From Bradyrhizobium ivorense (lineage in GTDB: Bacteria; Pseudomonadota; Alphaproteobacteria; Rhizobiales; Xanthobacteraceae): a DNA stretch of 64,000 nt. The stretch lies in NCBI RefSeq assembly GCF_900696085.1, contig NZ_CAADFC020000029.1, positions 62,001 through 126,000 on the forward strand, written 5' to 3'. Numbering within the stretch: position 1 is the stretch's first letter; every line of letters starts with the position of its first letter. Both the position numbers and the translations under genes were made by a program. Below the pieces are notes generated by a model. The model was not told where the DNA came from. It searched no databases and saw only the letters and a program-made list of their open reading frames with translations. Positions 1 through 7,498 of this stretch are shown here, one piece after another.

Positions 1-1304
1 AAGCCCGCGACGGTGACGCCGAGATAGGTCTGCGGTCCCTGCGCCCAGACATCCGACAGCGACTTGCCGCCGCGGCCGGAGATCGGATGCACCGCCATGA
101 TGGCGCCGGTCATGGCGTCGAAGCCGGTGGCGAACACGATGACGTCGACGTCGAAGCTGCGGCCGTTGGTCGAAATGCCGCTGGCGGTGATTTGCTTGAT
201 CGGCTCCTGCCGCAGATTCACCAGCGTGACGTTGGGCCGGTTGTAGGTCGCGTAGTAATTGGTATCGAGGCAGGGCCGCTTGGCGCCGAACGGATGGTCA
301 TAGGGCGTGAGTGCCTCCGCGGTCTCGGGATCCTTGACGACCGCGCGGACTTTTTCGCGGATCAGATCGGCGACCAGCCGGTTGCCGTCGACGTCGACGC
401 CCTGGTCGGCCCACAGCTGGGTGAGAATGTGGACGAGGTCGCCCGCCGCCCATGCCTTCTCGAAACGTTCGCGGCGCTCGGCGTCGCTGAGCTGCCAGCT
501 CACCGCCGTCTGCTGCGGATACGGCACGCCGGTCATCGACCAGCGCGCCTGATCGCGATAGGCGGCGCGATCGGTCTCGAAATAGGTCTTGCGATCCTCC
601 GGCGGCGGGCCGTTGCCCGCAGGCAATGCAAAGTTCGGCGTGCGCTGGAACACGGTGAGCTGCGCCGCCTGCTCGGCGATCAGCGGGATCGACTGGATGC
701 CGGACGAGCCGGTGCCGATCACCGCGACGCGCTTGCCCTTGAGATCGACGCCTTGATGCGGCCAGCGGCCGGTGAAGTAGATCTCGCCCTTGAAGTCCTT
801 GACGCCGTCGATCTCCGGCGGCTTCGGCGACGACAAGCAGCCGGTCGCCATGATGTAATAGCGGCACGCGATCGGGCCGTTGTTGGTCGCGAGCTGCCAG
901 CGTTCGCTCGCATCGTCCCAGGTCGCCTGCGTGACCTTGGTGCCGAAGCGGATGTCGCGGCGCAGATCATAGCGGTCGGCGACGAAGCCGAGATAGCGCA
1001 GGATTTCCGGCTGGGTCGCGTATTTCTCCGACCAGGTCCAGGCTTTGTCGAGCTCGGGATCGAACGTGTAGCTGTAATCGATGGTCTGGATGTCGCAGCG
1101 CGCGCCGGGATACCGGTTCCAGTACCAGGTGCCGCCGACGTCGCCGCCCTCTTCCAGCGCCACCGCCGACAGACCGGCCTTGCGCAGCCGATGCAACAGA
1201 TAAAGGCCGGCGAAGCCGGCGCCGACCACGACAGCGTCGATCTGCTGTGTGGTTCCGCTCTGCGTGGAGTCCGAAGCGCGTGCTGCAACCGCTGCGTCTG
1301 GCAT
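1..1304 (-). CDS. Baeyer-Villiger type flavin monooxygenase (C-terminus beyond window)
   Basis: A cytosolic FAD- and NADPH-dependent monooxygenase of the Baeyer-Villiger class, expected to insert oxygen next to a ketone. The frame runs off the left edge, so 434 codons are present; the family is usually 530-600 residues. An FAD-binding VVGAGFAGLYL lies at residues 26-36, GGTWYWNRYPG near 57-67, and a second dinucleotide site VIGTGSSG at 195-202. ATG at 1304 is chosen because a GGGAGGAA ribosome site lies just upstream. The class fingerprint FxGxxxHxxxWP appears as FKGEIYFTGRWP (171-182), with Phe177 in place of the usual His. The substrate cannot be told. A second monooxygenase with the normal fingerprint is at 47289-48944. 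Confidence 0.9.
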   Translation of the reverse strand, partial: MPDAAVAARASDSTQSGTTQQIDAVVVGAGFAGLYLLHRLRKAGLSAVALEEGGDVGGTWYWNRYPGARCDIQTIDYSYTFDPELDKAWTWSEKYATQPEILRYLGFVADRYDLRRDIRFGTKVTQATWDDASERWQLATNNGPIACRYYIMATGCLSSPKPPEIDGVKDFKGEIYFTGRWPHQGVDLKGKRVAVIGTGSSGIQSIPLIAEQAAQLTVFQRTPNFALPAGNGPPPEDRKTYFETDRAAYRDQARWSMTGVPYPQQTAVSWQLSDAERRERFEKAWAAGDLVHILTQLWADQGVDVDGNRLVADLIREKVRAVVKDPETAEALTPYDHPFGAKRPCLDTNYYATYNRPNVTLVNLRQEPIKQITASGISTNGRSFDVDVIVFATGFDAMTGAIMAVHPISGRGGKSLSDVWAQGPQTYLGVTVAG

Positions 1305-1434
1305 GCCATTCCTCCCGAGTGTTTTGATTTTGGAAGAAGGCTAGTCCTGCGCATTCAGTTTGTCATCACGACAAGTGCAATCTCTGGTCACGATATTTGC
1401 GACACGCGCAGTTCTGCTGCGCGAGATGCAGCGT

Positions 1435-1495
1435 GTAGACGCAACTTTCGCCTGTCATTGCGAGCGAAGCGAAGCAATCCATCGCGCCGCATATG
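1435..1495. repeat. Short dispersed intergenic repeat downstream of LTXXQ gene
   Basis: Between the two minus-strand genes lies the phrase CATTGCGAGCGAAGCGAAGC, which I recognise as a common dispersed intergenic sequence of Bradyrhizobium genomes. It sits just past the stop codon of the LTXXQ gene. There is no coding potential here. Whether it acts as a terminator or is only a repeat is not known. Confidence 0.5.
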
Positions 1496-1505
1496 GGATG
1501 AAAAA

Positions 1506-2780
1506 TCACACCCCCCGCTTCTTCGGACCGAGCCCCTCGAACTGCGTCTTCTGCTCGTCGCTCAGGTTCCAATGGAAATCGTCGACCGCGTCGTTCACGC
1601 TCATGATCGCCTCTCGCATCGCTTCCAACCGCGCCTTTGCGGCTCTCAGGCGGGCCGGCGGCGTGAGCGCGTCTTTTGGCGGACATGCACTTAAGGCTTC
1701 CATGGTGCCCGTCGCAGTGTCCTGCACCACTTCGAGCGCGGCGCGTTGGGTATCGTTCAGTTTCAGGCTGGCGGCGATGTCGTCGAGGGGCCATTGCTGG
1801 GCGACGAGCTGGCGGTATTGCTTTTCGGCCTGTTGCTCGTCCTGCGGTTCGCGGCTCGCCTTGCAGGCGGCGTCCTGCATCTCCCTCAGCTTCGCGGCCG
1901 CAGCGTTAGTGCGGGGGTCGCGTTCGGGCGCATTGAACCGCGCCTTCTGCTCATCGCTTAGGAGATCGTAGAATTTTTGAAATGGCAGCTGAACGGCTGC
2001 AACTGCGCTCAGCATTGCGTCGACGCGGCTCAGCATGGCCGCGAACCGCTCCAGCGCGGTGGTAGCGGCCTGTGCCGGACAGGAGGCGCGGATGATATCG
2101 CCGGCGGAAATCCAGGCGCTCGCGAGCTCGTCGAAGGCTGTGCGCTGCGCCTCGTTCGCCGCGACCACCCGGCCGATCCGCTCGAGGGGAAGGCCGGTCG
2201 TCTCGGCGGTGTCGCCGCTACAGAGCTCCTGCACGGAGGGCGCTTTGCGATGCCGCCTCGCGGCGGGGCGCTCGGCCGCAAACGCCGAGAGATCGCTCGC
2301 TGCGTAAGGCGAGAAGATCGCGGCGTAGAGATCGCCGTAGCCATAGGCCCAGAAGCCGCTGCCATCATTGAGAAGCGCGTAGTCATAGAGATCGCTATAG
2401 GCGAACGGCCAGAAGAGCGGACCGACCCAGCCGTATGACCCGTCGGAGTGCTGCCACCAGCCTTGCGCAGCTCGGCCGCCCTGCCAGCCGGCCAGCGCCA
2501 CGACCGCAGTGAGCTGCGCGCGCTCACTTGGGCGGATCGACTCGGCGGCGGGGCGAAGATCTTGCGGTCTTAAAGCAGCCATTCGGACGCGGCTGTGGCG
2601 CGCCGCCATGCGTGCGTGGCGGCGACCTGCGACCGACAGCATGCCGGCCATCGCGAAGCGCGCGACACTCACGGGGCCGCCAACGCGCAGGCGGAAGCCC
2701 GCCTCGGCCGCGCTCGGCAGCGCTCCCAGAACGACCAATGCGACGCCGGCCGCAGCCATTCCAAGGTTGGACTTTGACAT
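1506..2780 (-). CDS. LTXXQ-motif (Spy/CpxP-like) periplasmic protein
   Basis: Predicted periplasmic protein of 424 residues. A signal peptide (hydrophobic core about 9-24, then ...AEAG) is followed by an Arg/Ala-rich stretch, a Trp/Tyr/Gly-rich segment near 105-160, and a helical C-terminal half. That half carries two copies of the LSDEQK signature, one near residue 275 and one near the C-terminus, as in LTXXQ proteins related to the Spy and CpxP chaperones. Those relatives bind unfolded envelope proteins or metals; the role here is inferred only. The gene stands alone, with a repeat downstream. The tandem helical domains make it longer than Spy or CpxP (about 160 residues). Confidence 0.8.
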   Translation of the reverse strand: MSKSNLGMAAAGVALVVLGALPSAAEAGFRLRVGGPVSVARFAMAGMLSVAGRRHARMAARHSRVRMAALRPQDLRPAAESIRPSERAQLTAVVALAGWQGGRAAQGWWQHSDGSYGWVGPLFWPFAYSDLYDYALLNDGSGFWAYGYGDLYAAIFSPYAASDLSAFAAERPAARRHRKAPSVQELCSGDTAETTGLPLERIGRVVAANEAQRTAFDELASAWISAGDIIRASCPAQAATTALERFAAMLSRVDAMLSAVAAVQLPFQKFYDLLSDEQKARFNAPERDPRTNAAAAKLREMQDAACKASREPQDEQQAEKQYRQLVAQQWPLDDIAASLKLNDTQRAALEVVQDTATGTMEALSACPPKDALTPPARLRAAKARLEAMREAIMSVNDAVDDFHWNLSDEQKTQFEGLGPKKRGV

Positions 2781-3096
2781 GACCGCTCCCTTGGCTTCCC
2801 TCCTTGGCGGCCAGGCCGCATCGCGTCACAAATATGACTCGCAGCGAAACCGAAAGTTCCCGCCGTTTTCATTCCGGTGAACCTGCGGTCGATCGTCAGG
2901 TTCGAGACGACGTAGTCGATCTCACCCCGCGTGATGCTGATGTCCATTAACTCGCCGCCCGTCAGCCGGCATAGCTGGTCCGCGGCCTTCGCATTTGCAC
3001 CACTCACGAAACGCTTTCCAATATGCTTCGAGGGGACATGATTGTTGTCACACCCCAGGTGTTCGATTTGCTTGCGACGACTTATGAGTGCACGCC
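2781..3096. other. Gap between LTXXQ gene and SDR gene
   Basis: About 316 bases without an intact gene. The only coding signal is a DUF1127-like fragment on the minus strand, given separately. I see no tRNA, clear terminator or known RNA motif in the remainder. Confidence 0.5.
2866..3007 (-). pseudogene. DUF1127-like small protein remnant
   Basis: A minus-strand stretch reads QLCRLTGGELMDISITRGEI followed by DYVVSN. This closely resembles the ELMDIGI(T/G)RGEIDYV signature of small DUF1127 proteins, which are common in alphaproteobacteria as RNA-binding or phosphate-related regulators of 40-60 residues. There is no ATG with a ribosome site in front (a GTG at 3007 is possible), and the frame continues past the usual C-terminus without a stop. 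I therefore read it as a decayed copy or part of a mis-started gene. The signature is seen directly; the pseudogene status is inference. Confidence 0.4.
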
Positions 3097-3801
3097 CTAG
3101 ATCGACCGCATCAATCCGCCGTCGACGCGGATGTTCTGGCCGGTGATGTAGCCCGCACCGTCGGAGACGAGGAACGCGATGGTCGCCGCGATCTCTTCCA
3201 TCTTGCCGTAGCGCTGCATCGGCACGCTGTCGCGGCGCGCATCGGTGGCCGGCAGGCTGTCGATCCAGCCCGGCAGCACGTTGTTCATGCGCACATTGTC
3301 GGCGGCATGGCTGTCGGCGAACAGTTTTGTGAAGGCCGCGAGTCCGGCGCGGAACACCGCCGAGGTCGGAAACATCGCGCTTGGCTCGAACGCCCAGGCG
3401 GTCGAGATGTTGACGATGGCGCCCGACTTCTGCGCCTGCATGATCGGCGCGACGAGACGCGTCGGGCGGATCACGTTCATTAGATAGACGTCGAGCCCGG
3501 TGCGCCACTGCTCGTCGGTCAATTCCAGCACCGCCGCGCGCGGACCGTGGCCGGCGCTGTTGACCAGCGCGTCGATACGGCCCCAGCGCGCCATCACGCC
3601 GTCGACCGCGCGCTTGAGATCGTCGTTCGAGCGGTTCGAGCCGGTGAAGCCGAGGCCGCCGAGCTCATTCGCCAGCGCCTCGCCCTTGCCCGACGACGAC
3701 AGGATGGCGACGCTGAAACCGTCAGCGGCGAGCCGCCGCGCCGCCGCCGCGCCCATGCCACTGCCGCCCGCGGTGACGAGCGCGACTTTTTCTGCTGCCA
3801 T
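3097..3801 (-). CDS. Short-chain dehydrogenase/reductase with altered active site
   Basis: A 234-residue SDR-fold protein, cytosolic. The N-terminus VALVTAGGSGMG (6-17) is the TGxxxGxG cofactor site with Ala in place of Gly, and NSAG (81-84) stands for NNAG. Near the C-terminus, ITGQNIRVDGGL is the normal SDR ending. Ser133 of the triad region (NISTAW) is kept, but the YxxxK pair is replaced: the aligned stretch FPTSAVFRAGL has Ser147 and Arg151 in the Tyr and Lys positions. A divergent SDR subgroup with this change is known, so it may not be a classic oxidoreductase. ATG 3801 is preceded by a GGGGAT sequence. The gene appears to stand alone. Confidence 0.85.
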   Translation of the reverse strand: MAAEKVALVTAGGSGMGAAAARRLAADGFSVAILSSSGKGEALANELGGLGFTGSNRSNDDLKRAVDGVMARWGRIDALVNSAGHGPRAAVLELTDEQWRTGLDVYLMNVIRPTRLVAPIMQAQKSGAIVNISTAWAFEPSAMFPTSAVFRAGLAAFTKLFADSHAADNVRMNNVLPGWIDSLPATDARRDSVPMQRYGKMEEIAATIAFLVSDGAGYITGQNIRVDGGLMRSI

Positions 3802-3890
3802 GATCTGATATCCCCGTGATGACGAAGCTGATGCTAGATCTATCACCTGATATCGCGCGGCGCGACAGCACTCCGCTGCGCGATGTCGCA

Positions 3891-4085
3891 CTACTTCCTG
3901 AACACCTGCTTCGAGGCGGCATCGAACCTGGCGATGGGCCGATCCAGCTGCCACAGCTCGACATCGTGGCTCTCGACCAGGCGGCTCGCCGATGTAACGG
4001 CCTGGTCGTCATCGGCGCAATCCAAATTGACCACGCCGATCGAACGGCTGTGCGCCCCGACGATATATGCGCGATAGGTAGTCAT
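3891..4085 (-). CDS. Small conserved hypothetical protein (64 aa)
   Basis: A 64-residue acidic protein starting MTTYRAYIVGAHSRSIGVVN, with no signal peptide or membrane segment. The composition (IGVVNLDCADDDQAV...LVESHDVELWQLDR) resembles a family of short proteins seen across Bradyrhizobium. These share the layout of an aromatic start, a D-D-D-Q-A segment and a VELWQ(L/G)xR ending. The ATG is preceded by GGAGAGCGAAC, a good ribosome site. No function is known to me. It lies between the SDR and the receiver protein on the same strand, without tight coupling. Confidence 0.7.
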   Translation of the reverse strand: MTTYRAYIVGAHSRSIGVVNLDCADDDQAVTSASRLVESHDVELWQLDRPIARFDAASKQVFRK

Positions 4086-4211
4086 GTTCGCTCTCCAAAT
4101 GCGGTGCAGCCCGTTGCGAACGAGATGCCTGCCGCGAAGATGAGCGCGAGCGCGTATGAATTCGAGAAGGATTGCTTGCGGAAGGTATAAAGGCCGAATA
4201 AGCGCCGGCCG

Positions 4212-4595
4212 TCACGGCCGCGGCGCAGCCTTGACCAGCTTGGCCACCGCCGCGACCAGTTCATCCGGCGAGAACGGCTTCTTCAAGAGCGCGCTATCCG
4301 GCACGCCGCGGGTCGGCCATTCATCACCGCCGCCGCCGGTGATGTAGAGCACCGGGAACGACGGATCGATCTCGCGCGCGCCGCGTGCGACGCGCCAGCC
4401 GTCGAGCCGGCCGAGCAGACGGATGTCGGTGACGAGCGCGCTGTACTTGGTCCGGAACGCCTTCAGCAGCGTCAGCGCTTCCTCGCCGGAGGGCGCGATC
4501 GCAGGCTCAAAGCCGCCGTCCCTCAGCGCGTCCTCCACCATCATCTGGAGGTCACGGTCGTCTTCGATGACGAGAATGATCGGCGCGTCTTGCAA
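4212..4595 (-). CDS. Single-domain response regulator (CheY-like receiver)
   Basis: A 127-residue receiver domain with no output domain. The acidic pair EDD (11-13), the phosphorylation site Asp57 in LVTDIRL, and Lys105 or Lys106 in LLKKPF are all present, as in active CheY-like proteins. Proteins of this kind usually pass phosphate within a phosphorelay or act on a partner by binding. No histidine kinase is adjacent; the nearest pair in the window is at 37734-39838 and is not obviously linked. The partner is therefore unknown. The stop is close to the C-terminus of the fold, so the protein is complete. Confidence 0.88.
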   Translation of the reverse strand: MQDAPIILVIEDDRDLQMMVEDALRDGGFEPAIAPSGEEALTLLKAFRTKYSALVTDIRLLGRLDGWRVARGAREIDPSFPVLYITGGGGDEWPTRGVPDSALLKKPFSPDELVAAVAKLVKAAPRP

Positions 4596-4702
4596 AACTG
4601 TCCCCCAGTATCCAGCCGGGCGTGCCCGACTCAGCGAGCATATGCAGCAAAAGTGGCCACCGTTTGCACGGTGTCACCCAGTAGAAATACGGGCGTCCTG
4701 CC

Positions 4703-5971
4703 CTATTCGTCGAGGAATTCGTCTTCGTCGTAAGCGCCCGCCTTGCCCCGCGGGGACGGCTTTCTGCCGCCAAGTGAACCTGTGACATAAGGTTCGCGCG
4801 CTGCATAGGGGTTGCGCGCCCCGGCGCGTGCGGCGACCTCGTCGCCGGAGACCGCCGCCGGCTGGCAAATCACGCGCCGGCTGGCCCGGCGCATCAGGTC
4901 CACATGGATGTGGTCGTAGTGATAGACGTTGGAGCCCGGCGCCAGCACGGTGTTGAACTGCTGGCAGGCCGCGGCCTGGACGTCGCGTAGAAAACCCTGC
5001 TCCTCGGGGAGGCCCTTCCAGCCGTTCTTCACCACGATGCGGCGGCCGTCGGCGAGCGTGAAGGCGGCGATGTCGAGCGCGTTGCCGAAGGCGTGTTCGG
5101 AAATATGCGCATGCGGATTGCCGTTCATGCCGCGGCAGGAATAGGCCGAGATCTGCTTGATCTCGACCACGCGCGCGCCGAACCAGCGCTGCGCCGCCGG
5201 CTGCACGGAATCGGCGAGCCAGCGCTCGAGCGCCGAGACGATCGGGCACGCCAGCGTGGCCGCCGGCTTCACCGCGACCGGGCCGACCGCCATCACCGGG
5301 TTGCCGCTCGACGGGCCGAGCCGTGGCGGCGCGGCGTCAGCCGGCTGCTGGGAGTAAGGTGCCGGTGAGTAAGGCGCGGCGGCGCGCTCGCGCTGCGGGT
5401 TGGCCGGCAGGCCCGGATAGTAGGGACGTTCACCGCGCGGCTCGGGCGTGCCCTCGGGCGGCAGGTCGATCTCGTCCTGCTGCGGCGGAACGCCGGGCGC
5501 CGACAGCGAGATCGGTCCGTTCGACTGGTTGCCGTAGCCCGAGTTCGGCTGATTGCCATAACTCTGCTGAGCGCCATAGCCCGGCTGGCTGCCATAGCCT
5601 GACTGGGGCTGATCGGGATAGGGCGCCTGCGCCGGCGGCGGGCTCGGTTGCCGGTTGATCGGCCAGCGCGGCTGGTTGCCGATCGCTGCGGGCGGACGCA
5701 GACTATCGTCGGCAAAGCCATAGGCCGAGCTGCTCTCGCCAAGTGCTGCCACCTTGAGCGGGAACTCGGCGCCGCAGACGCCGGGACCGGAGATCGGATC
5801 GATGCGGACGAGGTCGGGGCCTTCCTTGACCGCGCCGGATTTCAAACATGCGGCTTCGGCCTCGGCCCGCCACGGCTCGCGCTCGGCAGTCTGAAACAGA
5901 CCGCGACCGCAACCAGCCAGCGAAACAAGGACAAGGGAGCCGACGAGATACAAACGAACTCCACGCGTCAT
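4703..5971 (-). CDS. Extensin-like C-terminal domain lipoprotein
   Basis: A 422-residue predicted lipoprotein: signal peptide with lipobox LAGC (Cys21). Residues about 90-240 are a Pro/Gln/Tyr/Gly-rich linker with GYGSQPGYG-like repeats. The C-terminal part (about 245-375) is an extensin-like domain, with CRGMNGNPHAHISEHAFGNA and YHYDHIHVDLM. These His/Asp clusters match the D-Ala-D-Ala-type metallopeptidase fold, so a peptidoglycan-related role is possible, but this is inference. The tail is acidic (DEDEFLDE). It lies alone on the minus strand. The linker probably spans the periplasm or carries the domain away from the membrane. Confidence 0.88.
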   Translation of the reverse strand: MTRGVRLYLVGSLVLVSLAGCGRGLFQTAEREPWRAEAEAACLKSGAVKEGPDLVRIDPISGPGVCGAEFPLKVAALGESSSAYGFADDSLRPPAAIGNQPRWPINRQPSPPPAQAPYPDQPQSGYGSQPGYGAQQSYGNQPNSGYGNQSNGPISLSAPGVPPQQDEIDLPPEGTPEPRGERPYYPGLPANPQRERAAAPYSPAPYSQQPADAAPPRLGPSSGNPVMAVGPVAVKPAATLACPIVSALERWLADSVQPAAQRWFGARVVEIKQISAYSCRGMNGNPHAHISEHAFGNALDIAAFTLADGRRIVVKNGWKGLPEEQGFLRDVQAAACQQFNTVLAPGSNVYHYDHIHVDLMRRASRRVICQPAAVSGDEVAARAGARNPYAAREPYVTGSLGGRKPSPRGKAGAYDEDEFLDE

Positions 5972-6325
5972 GCCGCGCAGGTTCTTCGAACTTAATTAAA
6001 AGACTCTTCAACGCATTGATGTCAGGAGTCTTTAACCATGCGGCGGAACCCGGCCGCGCGATCGCGCGCCGATTAGGTCTTTACTCCATTCTCCTTGTGA
6101 TTGTGTCTAGCAATGATGCACTCTGGGGAAAGAGAAGCCGACGGCCCAAAATATACTTGGGGAACCATCAACACTTTGATTCGACATTCGTTTTCGGGTG
6201 CATCGCAACTGGGCGTTGCGGCCGGATGCCGAGGCTGGACAGCAGGACTGACTTTTTAGGTCGGGAACGACTTGCTACCCTTTAGAGTTAATGCGGGCAG
6301 CGTTGTGAACCGAGGGAGTTTCCCA
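5972..6325. other. Intergenic region with no recognised element
   Basis: About 350 bases between the divergent extensin-like gene and a small plus-strand gene. It is more AT-rich than its surroundings near 5990-6190 and should hold both promoters. I could not pick out a convincing -35/-10 pair, RNA gene or repeat. Confidence 0.4.
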
Positions 6326-6421
6326 ATGGATTTCGCGAGTCCTCTGCTGAGCAAGCTGAGCATTGTGGCCGCGTACATCGCGTTAGCCTTTGTCGGCGCC
6401 ATCATTCTCGGCGTGTTCTGA
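6326..6421 (+). CDS. 31-residue single-pass membrane peptide
   Basis: A very short gene encoding a 31-residue peptide, MDFASPLLSKLSIVAAYIAL followed by AFVGAIILGVF. About 20 residues are hydrophobic and form one membrane helix. A strong GAGGGAG ribosome site lies 7 bases before the ATG, and a rho-independent terminator follows the stop by 25 bases, so this looks like a complete single-gene transcript. Function is unknown; small membrane peptides often modulate larger membrane proteins. I recall similar 30-residue peptides in related genomes, but could not search. Confidence 0.65.
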   Translation: MDFASPLLSKLSIVAAYIALAFVGAIILGVF

Positions 6422-6446
6422 TCATCGACCAGGCAAGTAGTTTTGA

Positions 6447-6477
6447 GCGCCCGGCGGCCGCCCTCGCCGGGCGCTTT
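6447..6477 (+). terminator. Rho-independent terminator after the small membrane peptide
   Basis: The arms GCGCCCGGC and GCCGGGCGC are fully complementary over 9 bases with a 10-base loop, followed by TTT. The hairpin is correctly placed to end transcription of the 31-residue gene. Confidence 0.8.
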
Positions 6478-6606
6478 GCATTTCAGGGACCCCTAACGAG
6501 CCAGCGTGACCCGTATCACAGAAGCCGCGCCTGACGGCGCGTAGCCTCCTCGGCAATCCGATGCAACCAGGCGCGGATGCGTCGCCACTCTCGAGGGGAG
6601 ACTGTG

Positions 6607-7371
6607 ATGAAGAAGCTCGTTGCAATCGCCGCGCTGCTGATGGCCACGACGACCGCCCATGCCGGCGGTGCGGGCATCACCTTTCAGGTCGACGGCCAGC
6701 GCATCCATATCGAGGCGCCGCGCAACTGCAACGCGATGTCCTGCATCCGCATCTCGGCGCCCGGCTATAACGGCACGCTCGGCAATATCAATCTCAAGGG
6801 CCTTGGTTCGAAGTCGACCGACGATGACGATGTCGTCTCGGACGCGCCGCCGCCGGCGCCGCCCGCTCCCGCGCCGGTTCAGGCCGCCCCGCCGCGGCCG
6901 CAACCTGTCGCACCCGCTGCCGCCGTGGCACCGCCCGCACCTCCTCCTGCGCGAGCCGCGACGGTCGCGACTGCAGCGCCGGCGCCGGTTGATGCCGCGC
7001 CCGTCGCACCTGCGCCGGCCCCGGTCGCCGCACAGCCCGCGCCGCAGCCGCAGGCCGCTCCCGCCGCCGCAGCGCCGGCACCCGCGCCGACCGGACCGAT
7101 CGGCGTCTGGGCCACCGAGGAGAACAAGGGCAACGTCCGCGTCGAAACCTGCGGCGCCAATCTGTGCGGCTACTCGGAAAAGACCAACGAACGGATCCTG
7201 ATCAACATGAAGCCCGAGGGCAGCAAGTGGAGCGGCCGCATCCACGATCCCAATTCAGGCCGCAACTACGACTCGACGATCGCGATGAAGGGCCCCAATG
7301 CGATGCGCGTGCAGGGCTGTGCCTTCGGCGGCATGTTCTGCGGCGGCCAGACCTGGAAGCGGGTCAGCTAA
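6607..7371 (+). CDS. Secreted DUF2147-like protein with Pro/Ala-rich linker
   Basis: A 254-residue exported protein. The signal peptide covers residues 1-19 (MKKLVAIAALLMATTTAHA). A small N-terminal part with two Cys (CNAMSC) is joined by a long Pro/Ala linker (about 78-165) to a C-terminal DUF2147-like domain beginning GPIGVWATEENKGNVRVETC. Such domains occur in periplasmic proteins of unknown role. The ATG at 6607 is chosen over an upstream in-frame ATG because it starts the signal peptide and has GAGGGGAGACTGTG before it. The linker has the low-complexity, GC-rich coding typical of other envelope genes here (4703, 10785). Confidence 0.75.
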   Translation: MKKLVAIAALLMATTTAHAGGAGITFQVDGQRIHIEAPRNCNAMSCIRISAPGYNGTLGNINLKGLGSKSTDDDDVVSDAPPPAPPAPAPVQAAPPRPQPVAPAAAVAPPAPPPARAATVATAAPAPVDAAPVAPAPAPVAAQPAPQPQAAPAAAAPAPAPTGPIGVWATEENKGNVRVETCGANLCGYSEKTNERILINMKPEGSKWSGRIHDPNSGRNYDSTIAMKGPNAMRVQGCAFGGMFCGGQTWKRVS

Positions 7372-7498
7372 GCGCGCGAATTCGAAGATTGCCCGATGTC
7401 CGCTTCCGCCCGGAGGCGGGCATCGGCGTGTGGGCTGCAGCTTCAAGCCGATCGCCGGAAACGCTATAAGACGTGCGTCGAACCGAGGGCGGCTTGCG

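Noticed and set aside
87-1694. Long plus-strand open frame opposite the monooxygenase
   Set aside because: It is the complement of a clear flavin monooxygenase, has Arg/Ala-rich GC-driven composition and no family features.
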